From: Candidatus Omnitrophota bacterium
Lineage (GTDB): Bacteria > Hinthialibacterota > Hinthialibacteria > Hinthialibacterales > JAKPRU01
Length of the DNA: 64,000 nucleotides
Reading direction: 5' to 3'
NCBI GenBank assembly: GCA_029570205.1
Contig: JAKQSI010000042.1
Span: forward strand, 85,125 to 149,124
In this document: in pieces, positions 17,105 through 25,360 of the stretch
Position numbering within the stretch: the first letter of the stretch is position 1
How the letters are laid out: every line of letters starts with the position of its first letter
Made by a program: the position numbers and the translations under genes
Notes under the pieces: model-generated
What the model saw: only the letters and a program-made list of their open reading frames with translations
Databases searched by the model: none
What the model was told of the DNA's origin: nothing

Positions 17105-19228
17105 ATGGCCTCTCTTCTGGATTTGATTTCCTGCGCCGCTCTCTGCATTACCGCAGGCGCTCTCTGCGTCTCCGCCACAGACCTGGAAAAGATCGACCCC
17201 GAAATGCTGTTTCAATATCAATGGGACCTTGTTCAGAAGGCAGATAACATGCGCCGCGAGAAACTCGCACAGATCCAAACCGTCCCGCAGTGGGAGGCCC
17301 GAAAGCAGTACGTCCGGGAAAAGATCATGGAAATGATCGGCGCGTTCCCGGAACGCACACCCCTCAATGCGCGTGTCGTGGGGCGGCTCGACCATGAGGA
17401 TTACCAAGTCGAAATGGTGATTTACGAAAGCCGACCGAGTTTCTACGTCACCGCCAACTTGTATCTCCCCAAAAACCGCCCGTTCCCCGCGCCCGCCGTT
17501 CTGTTTGCCTGCGGGCATTATCCCGAAGCCAAGGCGGCTGAGAATTACCAACGCTGCTGCATCGGTCTGGTAAAAAAGGGATATGTTGTCCTCAGCTTTG
17601 ATCCGCTGGGGCAGGGGGAACGGTTCCAGCATTGGGAGATTGACTTGCACAAGTCTCCGACAGGCCCTACCGTTTTCGAACACTCAAAACTCGGAAATGT
17701 TTGCATCCTTCTGGGATTCAACCTCGCCAACTATTTCATCTGGGATGGAATCCGCAGCCTGGATTATCTGCTGTCACGCCCGGAGGTGGACCCGACACGA
17801 ATCGGCGCCGCAGGCAATTCCGGCGGCGGCACACAGACTACCTATATCGCCTCTCTGGATAACCGTGTCACCGTCGCAGTCCCTGATTGCTATATCACCA
17901 CGCTGAAACACCGAATCGAAACCCGCCAGGGCGCGGATGATGAACAGAACTTCAATCCCTGTTTCGTCTATGGCATTGACCACTTCGATCTCCTGAGCCT
18001 GCGCGCTCCGAAACCGATTCAGATCAACGCGGCTATCGAAGATTTCTTCCCGCTGGCGGGCGCTCGACAGACCGCCCAGGACCTGAAAAATCTTTATGGA
18101 TTTTATGATGCTGCCGAACGGGTGAACATTGCGGAACTCCCCGGCCCCCATGCTTATGACAAGCCGCATCGTGAGGCGACATACACCTGGATGAACCGCT
18201 GGCTCGGAAATGAAGCCGCCGGAGATACCGAACCCGAAATCGAAATCGACAACGAATGGCTCCTGCGATGCACCGTAAGCGGCCAGGTGGTGGAATCCCT
18301 GGGTGGCGAGACCGTTTATACTCTCAATAAGGCTTTCTATCGGAAACACGGGTATGACCGTCCGGTTCCATCTTCATCACCCGAGTTGGAAAAATGGCTC
18401 GACATCCTTCGTGCGGATGTCCGCAGGCTCCTCGCCCTGCCTCCCGCAACCGGCACGCCGCGCCTCTTCCGCTCGGAACCCTCAACAACCGATTTCGGCA
18501 CACAAACCCGGCTGGTTTTTGAGAGCGAACAGGGAATTGCGGTTCCCGGATGGCTGCTTATGCCGGAGAAACCTTCGAAGGGAATTGTAATCCTGGTCTT
18601 CGAGGACGGCAAAGATGCCCATCTCAACGATGAGTATGTGCAGAAATCCTTGGCAGACGGTACTGCGATATACCTGATCGACCCGCGAGGCATGGGGGAA
18701 ACTATGTCCAAATTCGGCGATGCCGAGAAATACTACGACTACTTCCGGGAAGAACAGAACCTGGCGTACACCGCGTTCATGTTGGGGAGGCCCTTGCTGG
18801 GTGAGCGCGTATGGGATGTCCTGCAAGCCGTCGAGGTCGCCGCAACATTACCGGAGCGGAACGGCGGACGGATCGCCTTGCAAGGGCAGGGAAGCGCCGC
18901 GCTCCTGGCTCTGTTCGCGGGTGCATTCGATGAACGAGTCAGCAAAACCACCTGCTGCGATATGCTTGTTTCATACAAATCCCTCGTGATGAATAAGTAT
19001 TTCCGCTGGCATTCCGCGTGCCTGATCCCGGGCGTCTTGCGCTCGTTCGACCTTCCCCTGGTCGCCGTGCTGGTTGCTCCGCGCGCGCTGCTCCTGGATA
19101 ACACAGTGGATGAAATGAAACGACCGATACCTGCCACCAAAGTCCGCGAAATCTATCAGCCTGCCGAGGCCGTCTACCGTATGCGCGGCCACATCCGCTC
19201 CTTTAGCATACACGGCCCGGCAATGTAG
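17105..19228 (+). CDS. Secreted tandem alpha/beta-hydrolase (acetyl-xylan-esterase-like)
   Basis: 707 residues starting with a signal peptide (LLDLISCAALCITAGALCVSA) eight bases after GGGAGAAA. The first hydrolase domain (about residues 70-400) resembles AXE1-type esterases: PAVLFACGHYPEAK, LSFDPLGQGERFQ, and the nucleophile elbow GAAGNSGGGTQT. A second alpha/beta-hydrolase unit follows (about 450-700), with IVILVFEDGKDAHL, IDPRGMGETM and GQGSAALLALF. There the G-x-S-x-G elbow is degenerate (GQGSA), so the second unit may not be catalytic. Such tandem esterases are common in polysaccharide-degrading environmental bacteria. The substrate is probably an acylated carbohydrate, by analogy only. 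Confidence 0.75.
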   Translation: MASLLDLISCAALCITAGALCVSATDLEKIDPEMLFQYQWDLVQKADNMRREKLAQIQTVPQWEARKQYVREKIMEMIGAFPERTPLNARVVGRLDHEDYQVEMVIYESRPSFYVTANLYLPKNRPFPAPAVLFACGHYPEAKAAENYQRCCIGLVKKGYVVLSFDPLGQGERFQHWEIDLHKSPTGPTVFEHSKLGNVCILLGFNLANYFIWDGIRSLDYLLSRPEVDPTRIGAAGNSGGGTQTTYIASLDNRVTVAVPDCYITTLKHRIETRQGADDEQNFNPCFVYGIDHFDLLSLRAPKPIQINAAIEDFFPLAGARQTAQDLKNLYGFYDAAERVNIAELPGPHAYDKPHREATYTWMNRWLGNEAAGDTEPEIEIDNEWLLRCTVSGQVVESLGGETVYTLNKAFYRKHGYDRPVPSSSPELEKWLDILRADVRRLLALPPATGTPRLFRSEPSTTDFGTQTRLVFESEQGIAVPGWLLMPEKPSKGIVILVFEDGKDAHLNDEYVQKSLADGTAIYLIDPRGMGETMSKFGDAEKYYDYFREEQNLAYTAFMLGRPLLGERVWDVLQAVEVAATLPERNGGRIALQGQGSAALLALFAGAFDERVSKTTCCDMLVSYKSLVMNKYFRWHSACLIPGVLRSFDLPLVAVLVAPRALLLDNTVDEMKRPIPATKVREIYQPAEAVYRMRGHIRSFSIHGPAM

Positions 19229-19275
19229 ATCTAATCCGCGCCCGTGTTTTTGCACAGATGAGACTTGCCAATATC

Positions 19276-19300
19276 GTCATTCCGGCGCAAGCCGGAATCC
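19276..19300. repeat. Dispersed ATTCCGGC...GCCGGAAT palindrome
   Basis: GTCATTCCGGCGCAAGCCGG and following bases form an 8-bp palindrome with a GCAA loop. Elements of this exact type are scattered in many bacterial genomes. It sits between the esterase gene and the ilv promoter. Confidence 0.6.
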
Positions 19301-19388
19301 AGGGAATCCGTGCCCTTGCACGTCCTGGTCTCTTTTTCGTGGCTTCGTGCGGTTTCGTGATTTCGTGATTCTTTCCCTCCACCTTTCC

Positions 19389-19417
19389 TTGACACAAATG
19401 TCTTCCATCGCTATATT
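19389..19417 (+). promoter_or_regulatory. ilv operon promoter
   Basis: A perfect TTGACA (19389-19394), 17-base spacer, and TATATT (19412-19417). The predicted start near 19424 is only about four bases before the ATG of the leader peptide, so the leader would be translated from an almost leaderless mRNA. Confidence 0.85.
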
Positions 19418-19427
19418 TTCTCTAATC

Positions 19428-19523
19428 ATGAACGCGATCACTCTTCTTCCCAACGGTATGGTTCTTGGCGTCGCTCTTGTCGTCGTAGTAGCGACGCATA
19501 CGCCCATGGCCGTGGGGAGGTAG
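19428..19523 (+). CDS. ilvL: ilv operon attenuator leader peptide (31 residues, Val/Leu-rich)
   Basis: A short frame ATG...TAG placed between a consensus promoter and an intrinsic terminator. The peptide contains VLGVALVVVVA, with a Val-Leu-Val codon cluster at 19461-19490, plus earlier Ile and Leu codons. This is the composition expected of an ilv leader that senses charged tRNA-Val, tRNA-Leu and tRNA-Ile. An 8-bp hairpin (19468-19475 with 19490-19497) lies across the Val codons. Segment 19501-19511 (CGCCCATGGCC) can pair with the 5' arm of the terminator (19549-19559) through ten Watson-Crick pairs and one G-U. Ribosomes stalled on Val codons would leave it free to form that antiterminator. 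No Shine-Dalgarno sequence is present. Named by analogy; the sequence is unlike E. coli IlvL outside composition. Confidence 0.8.
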   Translation: MNAITLLPNGMVLGVALVVVVATHTPMAVGR

Positions 19524-19546
19524 AGCTCGAACAAAAAAAATCCCCG

Positions 19547-19587
19547 AAGGCCGTGGGCGGCGAAAGCGCCCACGGCCTTTTCTTTTT
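19547..19587 (+). terminator. Attenuator terminator upstream of ilvB
   Basis: A 13-bp perfect stem (19547-19559 with 19567-19579) closed by a short GCGAAAG loop and followed by TTTTCTTTTT: a strong intrinsic terminator 40 bases before ilvB. Its 5' arm overlaps the antiterminator pairing with 19501-19511. Confidence 0.88.
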
Positions 19588-19627
19588 CGGGAGACTGCCT
19601 ATCTCACGCAGGGATTGGAGGTACACC

Positions 19628-21427
19628 ATGACCGGCAAGCCGCAAGATAAAACGGAACCCGCCGCACCACCCGCAATCTCAAACGAACCACGGGCCACGC
19701 TCGGCGCGCAAATTGTCATTGACGCCCTCGAACAGGAGGGAACCGAAGTCGCATTCGGATTCCCGGGTGGCGCCATCATTGATGTGTTCGACATGCTCAA
19801 CCGATCCGAGAAAATCCGCTTCGTTCTCGTTCGGCATGAGCAGGGGGCCATGCACATGGCGGAAGGGTATGCCCGCTCCACGGGCAAGGTCGGCGTTGTC
19901 CTTGTCACCTCCGGTCCCGGCGCAACAAACACCGTCACCGGACTCGCCGATGCCTATATGGATTCCATTCCTCTCGTGGTGATCTCCGGACAGGTCGCCA
20001 CGCCGCTCATCGGCAATGATGCTTTCCAGGAGGCCGATGTCGTCGGAATTACACGTCCCGTTACCAAGCACAACTATCTCGTCAAAAACGTCCGGGAACT
20101 GCCCCAGATTCTCCGGAATGCCTTCCATATCGCCCGGACCGGCAGGCCCGGCCCCGTCGTCGTGGATATCCCCAAGGATATCCAGAAAGCCACATTGGAA
20201 CACGGTGTCTACCCCGATGAACCCCTCCTGCCGGGATACCATGTCCGGACCTCCGCACCCATTGAGAAGGTCAAACAGGCCTGGGATCTCATCAAGCGTT
20301 CCAAGCGTCCCCTGATTTACGCAGGGGGTGGCGTGATTAACGCCGATGCTGCCGATGAACTGTTCCAGTTCGCCACACGCGCCAATATACCTGTCACCAC
20401 CACACTGATGGGACTGGGCGCATTCCCCGAAACGCATCCCCTGTCCCTGCTCATGCTGGGGATGCACGGGACGGTGTACGCCAACAAGGCCGTCCAGACG
20501 TGCGATGTCCTCATTGCCATCGGCTCCCGTTTCGATGACCGTGTGACCGGCAAGATCAGCGAGTTTGCCCCTAATGCGAAAATCATCCACGCCGATATCG
20601 ACCCCTCGTCCATCAGCAAGAATGTCGAGGTCGATGTCGATCTGGTCGGCGATGCCAAAAACATCCTGCGCGACCTGAATAAGTTGGCCGATCGTTGCGA
20701 TACCGACGAATGGGTCGAACTGATCACCCAGTGGAAAAACCAATATCCGTTGCGCTACAACCACTGCGGCGATGAGGAAATCAAACCGCAGTACCTCATC
20801 GAACAGGTGTGCCGACTGGCCCCTGATGATGCCATCATCGCCAGCGAGGTGGGCCAGCATCAGATGTGGACCGCTCAATACTATACGTTTACCCGCCCGC
20901 GCTGCTGGCTGACCTCCGGCGGACTCGGCACAATGGGCTACGGGTTCCCGGCGGCTATCGGCGCTCAGGTGGCGCATCCGGGACGCCTGGTGATCGACAT
21001 CGCAGGCGATGGCTCCATTCAGATGAATATCCAGGAAATGGCCACCGCCGTGTACAACAACCTGCCTGTGAAAGTTGTTATCGTAAACAACGGCTGGCTG
21101 GGTATGGTGCGCCAGTGGCAGGACCTCTTCTATCAAAAGAACTATTCCGCCACCGAACTTGTCCGACCTCGCCCCGCAAAAGATCCGTCCTCCTATGGTT
21201 CATGGGAGGGACAGGATTATCGCCCCAACTTCGCCGAATTGGCCCGAGCCTATGGGGCTTGGGGAAAACGCGTCACCAAACGCTCCGAGCTGGAACCTGC
21301 TCTGAAAGAGGCGTTCTCCAACGACCAGCTGTGCCTCATTGATGTGTGGGTCACACGGGAGGAGAACGTGTATCCCATGGTCCCCGCAGGGGCGTCGCTC
21401 AACCAAATGCTCGAAGGAATGGCGTGA
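19628..21427 (+). CDS. ilvB: Acetolactate synthase large (catalytic) subunit
   Basis: A ThDP-dependent enzyme that makes acetolactate or acetohydroxybutyrate, the first common step of valine, leucine and isoleucine synthesis. The start is the ATG after GGAGG, giving 599 residues; a ~20-residue polar N-terminal extension precedes the core. Visible are the catalytic Glu in VLVRHEQGAMHMAEGYAR, the TSGPGATNTVTGLADAYMDS segment, the FAD-binding middle domain (RFDDRVTG), and the ThDP/Mg motif starting at GDGS (GDGSIQMNIQE to VNN). It is followed after 19 bases by ilvN. Expression is expected to be set by the upstream attenuator. Confidence 0.97.
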   Translation: MTGKPQDKTEPAAPPAISNEPRATLGAQIVIDALEQEGTEVAFGFPGGAIIDVFDMLNRSEKIRFVLVRHEQGAMHMAEGYARSTGKVGVVLVTSGPGATNTVTGLADAYMDSIPLVVISGQVATPLIGNDAFQEADVVGITRPVTKHNYLVKNVRELPQILRNAFHIARTGRPGPVVVDIPKDIQKATLEHGVYPDEPLLPGYHVRTSAPIEKVKQAWDLIKRSKRPLIYAGGGVINADAADELFQFATRANIPVTTTLMGLGAFPETHPLSLLMLGMHGTVYANKAVQTCDVLIAIGSRFDDRVTGKISEFAPNAKIIHADIDPSSISKNVEVDVDLVGDAKNILRDLNKLADRCDTDEWVELITQWKNQYPLRYNHCGDEEIKPQYLIEQVCRLAPDDAIIASEVGQHQMWTAQYYTFTRPRCWLTSGGLGTMGYGFPAAIGAQVAHPGRLVIDIAGDGSIQMNIQEMATAVYNNLPVKVVIVNNGWLGMVRQWQDLFYQKNYSATELVRPRPAKDPSSYGSWEGQDYRPNFAELARAYGAWGKRVTKRSELEPALKEAFSNDQLCLIDVWVTREENVYPMVPAGASLNQMLEGMA

Positions 21428-21446
21428 CATCCGATAGGAGGAAATC

Positions 21447-21980
21447 ATGGCGACTAACGCAAATAACGGCAATCAGGAATTCATTCGGCATATCTTCTTT
21501 GTTCTCGTGGAAAACCGCTCCGGCGTTCTGGCGCGCGTCGCCGGGCTGTTCTCTGCCCGCGGTTACAACATCGAAAGCCTCTCCGTGGCTGAAACCGAGA
21601 ACCCCCAGGTCTCTCGTATGACCATCGTCGTCCCCGGCGACCGGAACATTATGAGCCAAGTCCGCAAACAACTCAGCAAACTGGTCGATACCCTGGAGGT
21701 CCATGACTTCTCCGTCGAGGACCGGGATATCGTGGATCGCGAAATGATCCTGGTCAAAGTGTCGGCGGATGATGGGACCAAGCGCACCCAGATTCTCCAG
21801 ATCGCCAATGTCTATCGGGCCAAGATCGTCAACCTGTCCGAACAATCCATGATCGTGGAGGCCACCGGCAACCAGGGCAAGATTCACGCGCTTCTTCAAT
21901 GCCTTGAACCCTACGGCATCCTGGAGGTCGCTCGCTCCGGGCGGGTCGCCATGGCACGCGGAATCAGCGAGAAAACTTGA
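21447..21980 (+). CDS. ilvN: Acetolactate synthase small (regulatory) subunit
   Basis: The regulatory partner of IlvB, conferring valine feedback inhibition. The 177-residue length is that of the long (IlvH-like) form. It begins seven bases after a strong AGGAGG. An ACT domain covers residues ~12-85 (FVLVENRSGVLARVAGLFSARGYNIESL, split here as VLVENRSGVLARV and GLFSARGYNIESL), followed by a second ACT-like C-terminal domain (VNLSEQSMIVEATG). It is co-transcribed with ilvB. Confidence 0.96.
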   Translation: MATNANNGNQEFIRHIFFVLVENRSGVLARVAGLFSARGYNIESLSVAETENPQVSRMTIVVPGDRNIMSQVRKQLSKLVDTLEVHDFSVEDRDIVDREMILVKVSADDGTKRTQILQIANVYRAKIVNLSEQSMIVEATGNQGKIHALLQCLEPYGILEVARSGRVAMARGISEKT

Positions 21981-22267
21981 AAATGAACCCGATCGAGGCA
22001 GCAATTGCAGGGTGGGCTGAAGCCCGTCTGCGGGCTGGCCCACCACACAGATTCATGGCAGGACAGGCGTCCCTGCCTGTCGGCACTTTCGTCCCTGCCC
22101 ACGTCCACTCTGTCTGCCCTATTCCTCCATTTACCTAGCCCCTCCACTTTCTTCAATTTTTAATTCTTAATTCGCACCCCTCCCCCCAACATGGCCCGAA
22201 AGTCCAGGTTCTGATATAGTAAATAGAATTCCTTTACGACATCAATTTCAACATGAGGAGAATCGCT
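21981..22267. repeat. Repeat-filled gap between ilvN and ilvC
   Basis: The gap holds a hairpin at 22009-22042 (GTGGGCTGAAGCCCG with a complementary arm), a GACAGGCGTCCCTGCCTGTC palindrome near 22058-22077, a pyrimidine-rich tract, and an AT-rich element at 22151-22173. TATAGT near 22215 could be a -10 box for ilvC. The first hairpin has no T-run, so read-through from ilvN is possible. Confidence 0.55.
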
Positions 22268-23293
22268 ATGGTAACTGTGTACTACGATAAAGACGCCAAT
22301 CTGGATGTGCTCAAGGGCAAGAAAATCGGGATCATCGGCTATGGCAGCCAGGGCCATTCCCACGCCCAAAACCTGCGGGACAGCGGCCTGGATGTCATCA
22401 TCGCGGAGGTTCCGGGACCGAATTACGATCTCGCCGTCTCCCACAAATTCAAACCCATGACCGCGGCCGAGTTGACCCAAAAGGCCGATCTCATCACCAT
22501 GACCGTCCCGGATCAACTCCAGGCAATGGTGTATGACTCCGAAATCAAAGCCAATCTCCGCGATGGGCAAACCCTTCTTTTCGCCCATGGATTCAACATC
22601 CACTACGGTCAGATTGTGCCTCCAAAAACCATTGATGTCATTATGGTGGCTCCCAAGGGGCCGGGGCATCTTCTCCGCAAAACCTTTGTGGAAGAGAGTG
22701 GCGTGCCCTGCCTCATCGCCGTTCACCAGGATGCTTCCGGTAAAGCCAAAGACAAGGCCCTCGCGTATGCGAAGGGTATCGGCGGAACCCGCGCCGGTGT
22801 CATCGAAACCTCATTCGCCGAGGAAACGGAAACGGACCTGTTCGGCGAGCAGGTGGTCCTCTGCGGCGGGCTGACTGCACTGATCAAGGCCGGATTCGAA
22901 ACCCTCGTTGAGGCAGGCTACCAGCCCGAAATGGCCTACTTCGAATGCCTCCATGAGACCAAGCTGATCGTCGATCTGATCTACGAGGCCGGAATTACCG
23001 GAATGCGCTACTCCGTCTCCGATACCGCCGAGTATGGCGACCTGACACGCGGACCCCGCATCGTTACCGAGGAAACCCGCAAGGAAATGCGCAAAATCCT
23101 CAAGGAAATCCAGACCGGCGAATTCGCACGCGAGTGGATCCTCGAAAACCAGGCCAAGCGCCCTGTATTCAACGCCTTGCGTCGCAAAGATGCCGTCTCC
23201 CAGCTGGAGAAAGTCGGCAAAATGCTGCGCGGCATGATGCCTTTCATTAAGAAAAAGGGCGCTGCCCTGGGTGAGGTCAAAGAACTCGGATAA
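22268..23293 (+). CDS. ilvC: Ketol-acid reductoisomerase (class I)
   Basis: Converts acetolactate to dihydroxyisovalerate with NADPH and Mg2+, the second step of valine/isoleucine synthesis. The start was placed at [19 protein letters not shown] after GAGGAG; the 341-residue length is that of short class I enzymes. Visible are the nucleotide-binding [21 protein letters not shown], the MVAPKGPGH motif, and the C-terminal metal and substrate residues in [25 protein letters not shown] and [11 protein letters not shown]. It may have its own promoter, given the 287-base repeat-filled gap after ilvN. Confidence 0.97.
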   Translation: MVTVYYDKDANLDVLKGKKIGIIGYGSQGHSHAQNLRDSGLDVIIAEVPGPNYDLAVSHKFKPMTAAELTQKADLITMTVPDQLQAMVYDSEIKANLRDGQTLLFAHGFNIHYGQIVPPKTIDVIMVAPKGPGHLLRKTFVEESGVPCLIAVHQDASGKAKDKALAYAKGIGGTRAGVIETSFAEETETDLFGEQVVLCGGLTALIKAGFETLVEAGYQPEMAYFECLHETKLIVDLIYEAGITGMRYSVSDTAEYGDLTRGPRIVTEETRKEMRKILKEIQTGEFAREWILENQAKRPVFNALRRKDAVSQLEKVGKMLRGMMPFIKKKGAALGEVKELG

Positions 23294-23708
23294 TAGCGCC
23301 ATCGCCGCACAGAGAGGCCTGTCCCACCAGTAGGCCAGGCGTCTCTGCCTGGCAAGGCACGGGTTCCCATCCGCTGTCATCGCGAATCCCAGCCCGGAGT
23401 CCGCGAAGGGCGGCGACGTGGCGATCTCAGGCTTGCTGAAATTCCTCACATTCGTTCGGAATGACAATAGGTCTGTCATTTCGATTCCTTCCCTGTCATT
23501 TCGACCGAAGGGAGAAATCTCATTCAAGCACCCAGTCTGTCGATGGGCGAGCTTTCTCAGGCAGAGCAGCCAGGAGTCTGCGAGTTCTCTGCTCGTCCTG
23601 CATTTTTCCAGGCTCCGGCTTGCTGCGCTCTGTGCGCTATGATAGCTTGATCTCCCGTGGGTTATTCAAGTTTTCCCAAGTCTTTTTCGAATAGAGGAGG
23701 ATCGGAGT
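23294..23708. repeat. Gap between ilvC and yebC filled with dispersed repeats
   Basis: Contains a CCAGGC-GTCTCT-GCCTGG hairpin near 23338, then about 85 bases (23376-23463) of the GTCATTGCGAGGAGCGAAG-type element (TCATCGCGAATCC, GCGAAGGGCGGCGACGTGG, CGATCTCAG, TCGTTCGGAATGAC). A second TCATTTCGACCGAAGGGAGA stretch follows. No gene is seen. The yebC Shine-Dalgarno sequence AGAGGAGGAT is at the end. Confidence 0.55.
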
Positions 23709-24461
23709 ATGTCCGGCCACTCAAAATGGAGTACCATCAAGCATAAAAAAGCGAAGATGGATGCTCAGCGCGGTAAAATCTTCACCAAACTAATCAAGGA
23801 AATCACCGTCGCGGCACGGTCCGGCGGCGGTGACCTGGATGGTAATCCCCGACTTCGCACTGCGGTCGCTGCGGCCAGGGCCGCTAACATGCCTGCCGCC
23901 AACGTCGAGAAAGCCATCAAAAAAGGAACCGGCGAACTGGAAGGCGTGACCTACGAGGAGGTCACTTATGAGGGGTATGGACCGGGCGGCGTCGCCATCT
24001 ATGTCGAGTGTGTAACCGACAACCGGAACCGCACAACCGCCGAAATCCGCCACCTGTTCTCCAAGTATGGCGGCAATCTCGGCGCATCCGGCTGTGTCTC
24101 CCACATGTTTCATCGTCGAGGATTGATTTCTCTCAGCAAATCCGCAATCAAAAATGAGGATGCCTTCATGGAGGCCATCCTGGAAGCCGGCGCGGAGGAT
24201 GTCAAAGAAGAGGGCGACACCATGGAGGTCATCACCAGCGTCGCCGACTTCGAGTCCGTTAAAGAGGCAGTCGCCGCTCTCGGAATTACGCCGGAAGTTG
24301 CCGAACTGACACGTATCCCATCCAACACGGTCAAACTCGAAGGCAAAGCGGCCGAAACCATGCTCAAACTCATGGAGTTCATCGAGGATCACGATGATGT
24401 TCAGAATGTCTACGCGAACTTCGATATTCCCGATGAGGTCATGGCTGCCGCTCAGGCGTGA
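23709..24461 (+). CDS. yebC: YebC/PmpR/TACO1-family protein
   Basis: A widespread cytoplasmic protein described as a DNA-binding regulator or, in recent work on the family, a translation factor easing ribosome stalling at proline stretches. The 250-residue product starts [19 protein letters not shown] after a strong AGGAGG. The body carries [34 protein letters not shown] and [20 protein letters not shown]. It is often next to ruvC; no ruv gene is here. A clear intrinsic terminator follows. Confidence 0.95.
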   Translation: MSGHSKWSTIKHKKAKMDAQRGKIFTKLIKEITVAARSGGGDLDGNPRLRTAVAAARAANMPAANVEKAIKKGTGELEGVTYEEVTYEGYGPGGVAIYVECVTDNRNRTTAEIRHLFSKYGGNLGASGCVSHMFHRRGLISLSKSAIKNEDAFMEAILEAGAEDVKEEGDTMEVITSVADFESVKEAVAALGITPEVAELTRIPSNTVKLEGKAAETMLKLMEFIEDHDDVQNVYANFDIPDEVMAAAQA

Positions 24462-24486
24462 TCGTTCTCCTCTCCTGTCGCAAACC

Positions 24487-24527
24487 GAAACGGGGCGCTC
24501 CCTCACCAGGACGCCCCGTTTCTTATT
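24487..24527 (+). terminator. Intrinsic terminator after yebC
   Basis: An 11-bp perfect stem GAAACGGGGCG / CGCCCCGTTTC (24487-24497 with 24512-24522), a 14-base loop, then TTATT. It is the clearest simple terminator in the window apart from the ilv attenuator. Confidence 0.85.
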
Positions 24528-24556
24528 CGCCTTCCTCTCCCCCGTCTCTTTTCTTT

Positions 24557-24578
24557 CATTCTTAATTTTTAATTTTTT
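24557..24578. repeat. AT-rich dispersed element
   Basis: CATTCTTAATTTTTAATTTT within a pyrimidine-rich gap; same family as 16551, 22151, 27601, 34979, 36639 and 38528. Confidence 0.6.
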
Positions 24579-24625
24579 CCCCCTCTCCCTTCCCTTCGAC
24601 GTTCGGTTTCCCTAAAATATCTTCC

Positions 24626-25357
24626 ATGAGTGAACTTCAGGACGTCTCCCCTGTTACGCAGGATTATTTAGAGGCTATTTACCGCCTCCAGTTGCAGAAA
24701 CGGGTCATCCGAGTCCGAGACATCGCCGGTGAACTGGGGCTGAAAGCCCCCACTGTCTCCGAAAACCTTCGTTTGCTCGCCGAACGCGGTCTTGTCGAGC
24801 ATGAACGGTATGAGGATGTTCGCCTTTCCCCTGAAGGTGCGCGAGTCGCCCAGCAGGTTCATAACAGCCATCGCATTCTATGTAGTTTCCTGACCGATGT
24901 TTTGGGTGTAGATTCTGAAACTGCTGAAAAGGATGCCTGTGCCATCGAGCATAACATCAGCCCCATAACCATGAATCGCCTCGCTGCCTTCATGGGATAC
25001 GTCCACTCCGAGGACCCGGCCCATACAATCCAACTGTTTGAGGAATATAAGAAACAGAAGCGGGATGCTTTTCAAACCCGTCCGGCTCCGGTCAAACCTT
25101 CTGCCGACATGAAAATCTGCAAATTGTCTGAAATGAAGCCTGGCGAGGAAGGCGAAATCCGCGCCGTCCATGAAACCGGCCCGATTCGAAAACGTCTGAT
25201 GGAAATGGGGGTCCTGCGCGGCGAGCGCGTCCGATTCATTCGTGAGGCCCCGCTCGGGGACCCAATCGAGATCCGTATTCGCGGCTATAATCTGTCCCTC
25301 CGAAAATCCGAGGCCTCTGCGGTAGAGGTCATTCTCGACGGGGCAGCAAACAACTAA
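24626..25357 (+). CDS. DtxR/MntR-family metalloregulator with C-terminal FeoA-type SH3 domain
   Basis: 243 residues. An N-terminal winged helix (residues ~1-70: TQDYLEAIYRL, VRVRDIAGELGLKAPTVSENL, LVEHERYEDVRLSPEG) is followed by the metal-binding dimerisation helices (LGVDSETAEKDACAIEHNIS). After a Pro-rich linker comes a FeoA/SH3-like domain (KICKLSEMKPGEEGEIRAV, RLMEMGVLRGERV, IRGYNLSLRKSEASAVEV). Such proteins repress iron or manganese genes when metal-loaded. FeoB follows after three bases, so self-regulated control of ferrous iron uptake is likely. The FeoA-like domain is the only FeoA sequence here. The ATG follows TAAAAT by seven bases with no Shine-Dalgarno sequence. Confidence 0.88.
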   Translation: MSELQDVSPVTQDYLEAIYRLQLQKRVIRVRDIAGELGLKAPTVSENLRLLAERGLVEHERYEDVRLSPEGARVAQQVHNSHRILCSFLTDVLGVDSETAEKDACAIEHNISPITMNRLAAFMGYVHSEDPAHTIQLFEEYKKQKRDAFQTRPAPVKPSADMKICKLSEMKPGEEGEIRAVHETGPIRKRLMEMGVLRGERVRFIREAPLGDPIEIRIRGYNLSLRKSEASAVEVILDGAANN

Positions 25358-25360
25358 TTC

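Noticed and set aside
19553-19627. Upstream in-frame extension of IlvB
   Set aside because: It would begin inside the attenuator terminator stem; the ATG at 19628 has GGAGG at the right distance.
19679-21136. Long minus-strand frame (485 codons) opposite ilvB
   Set aside because: Shadow of ilvB codon usage; low-complexity Asp/Gly/His-rich translation and no ribosome site.
22009-23463. Spaced repeats as a CRISPR array
   Set aside because: The repeats are different palindromic families with irregular spacing, not identical direct repeats with uniform spacers, and no cas genes are present.
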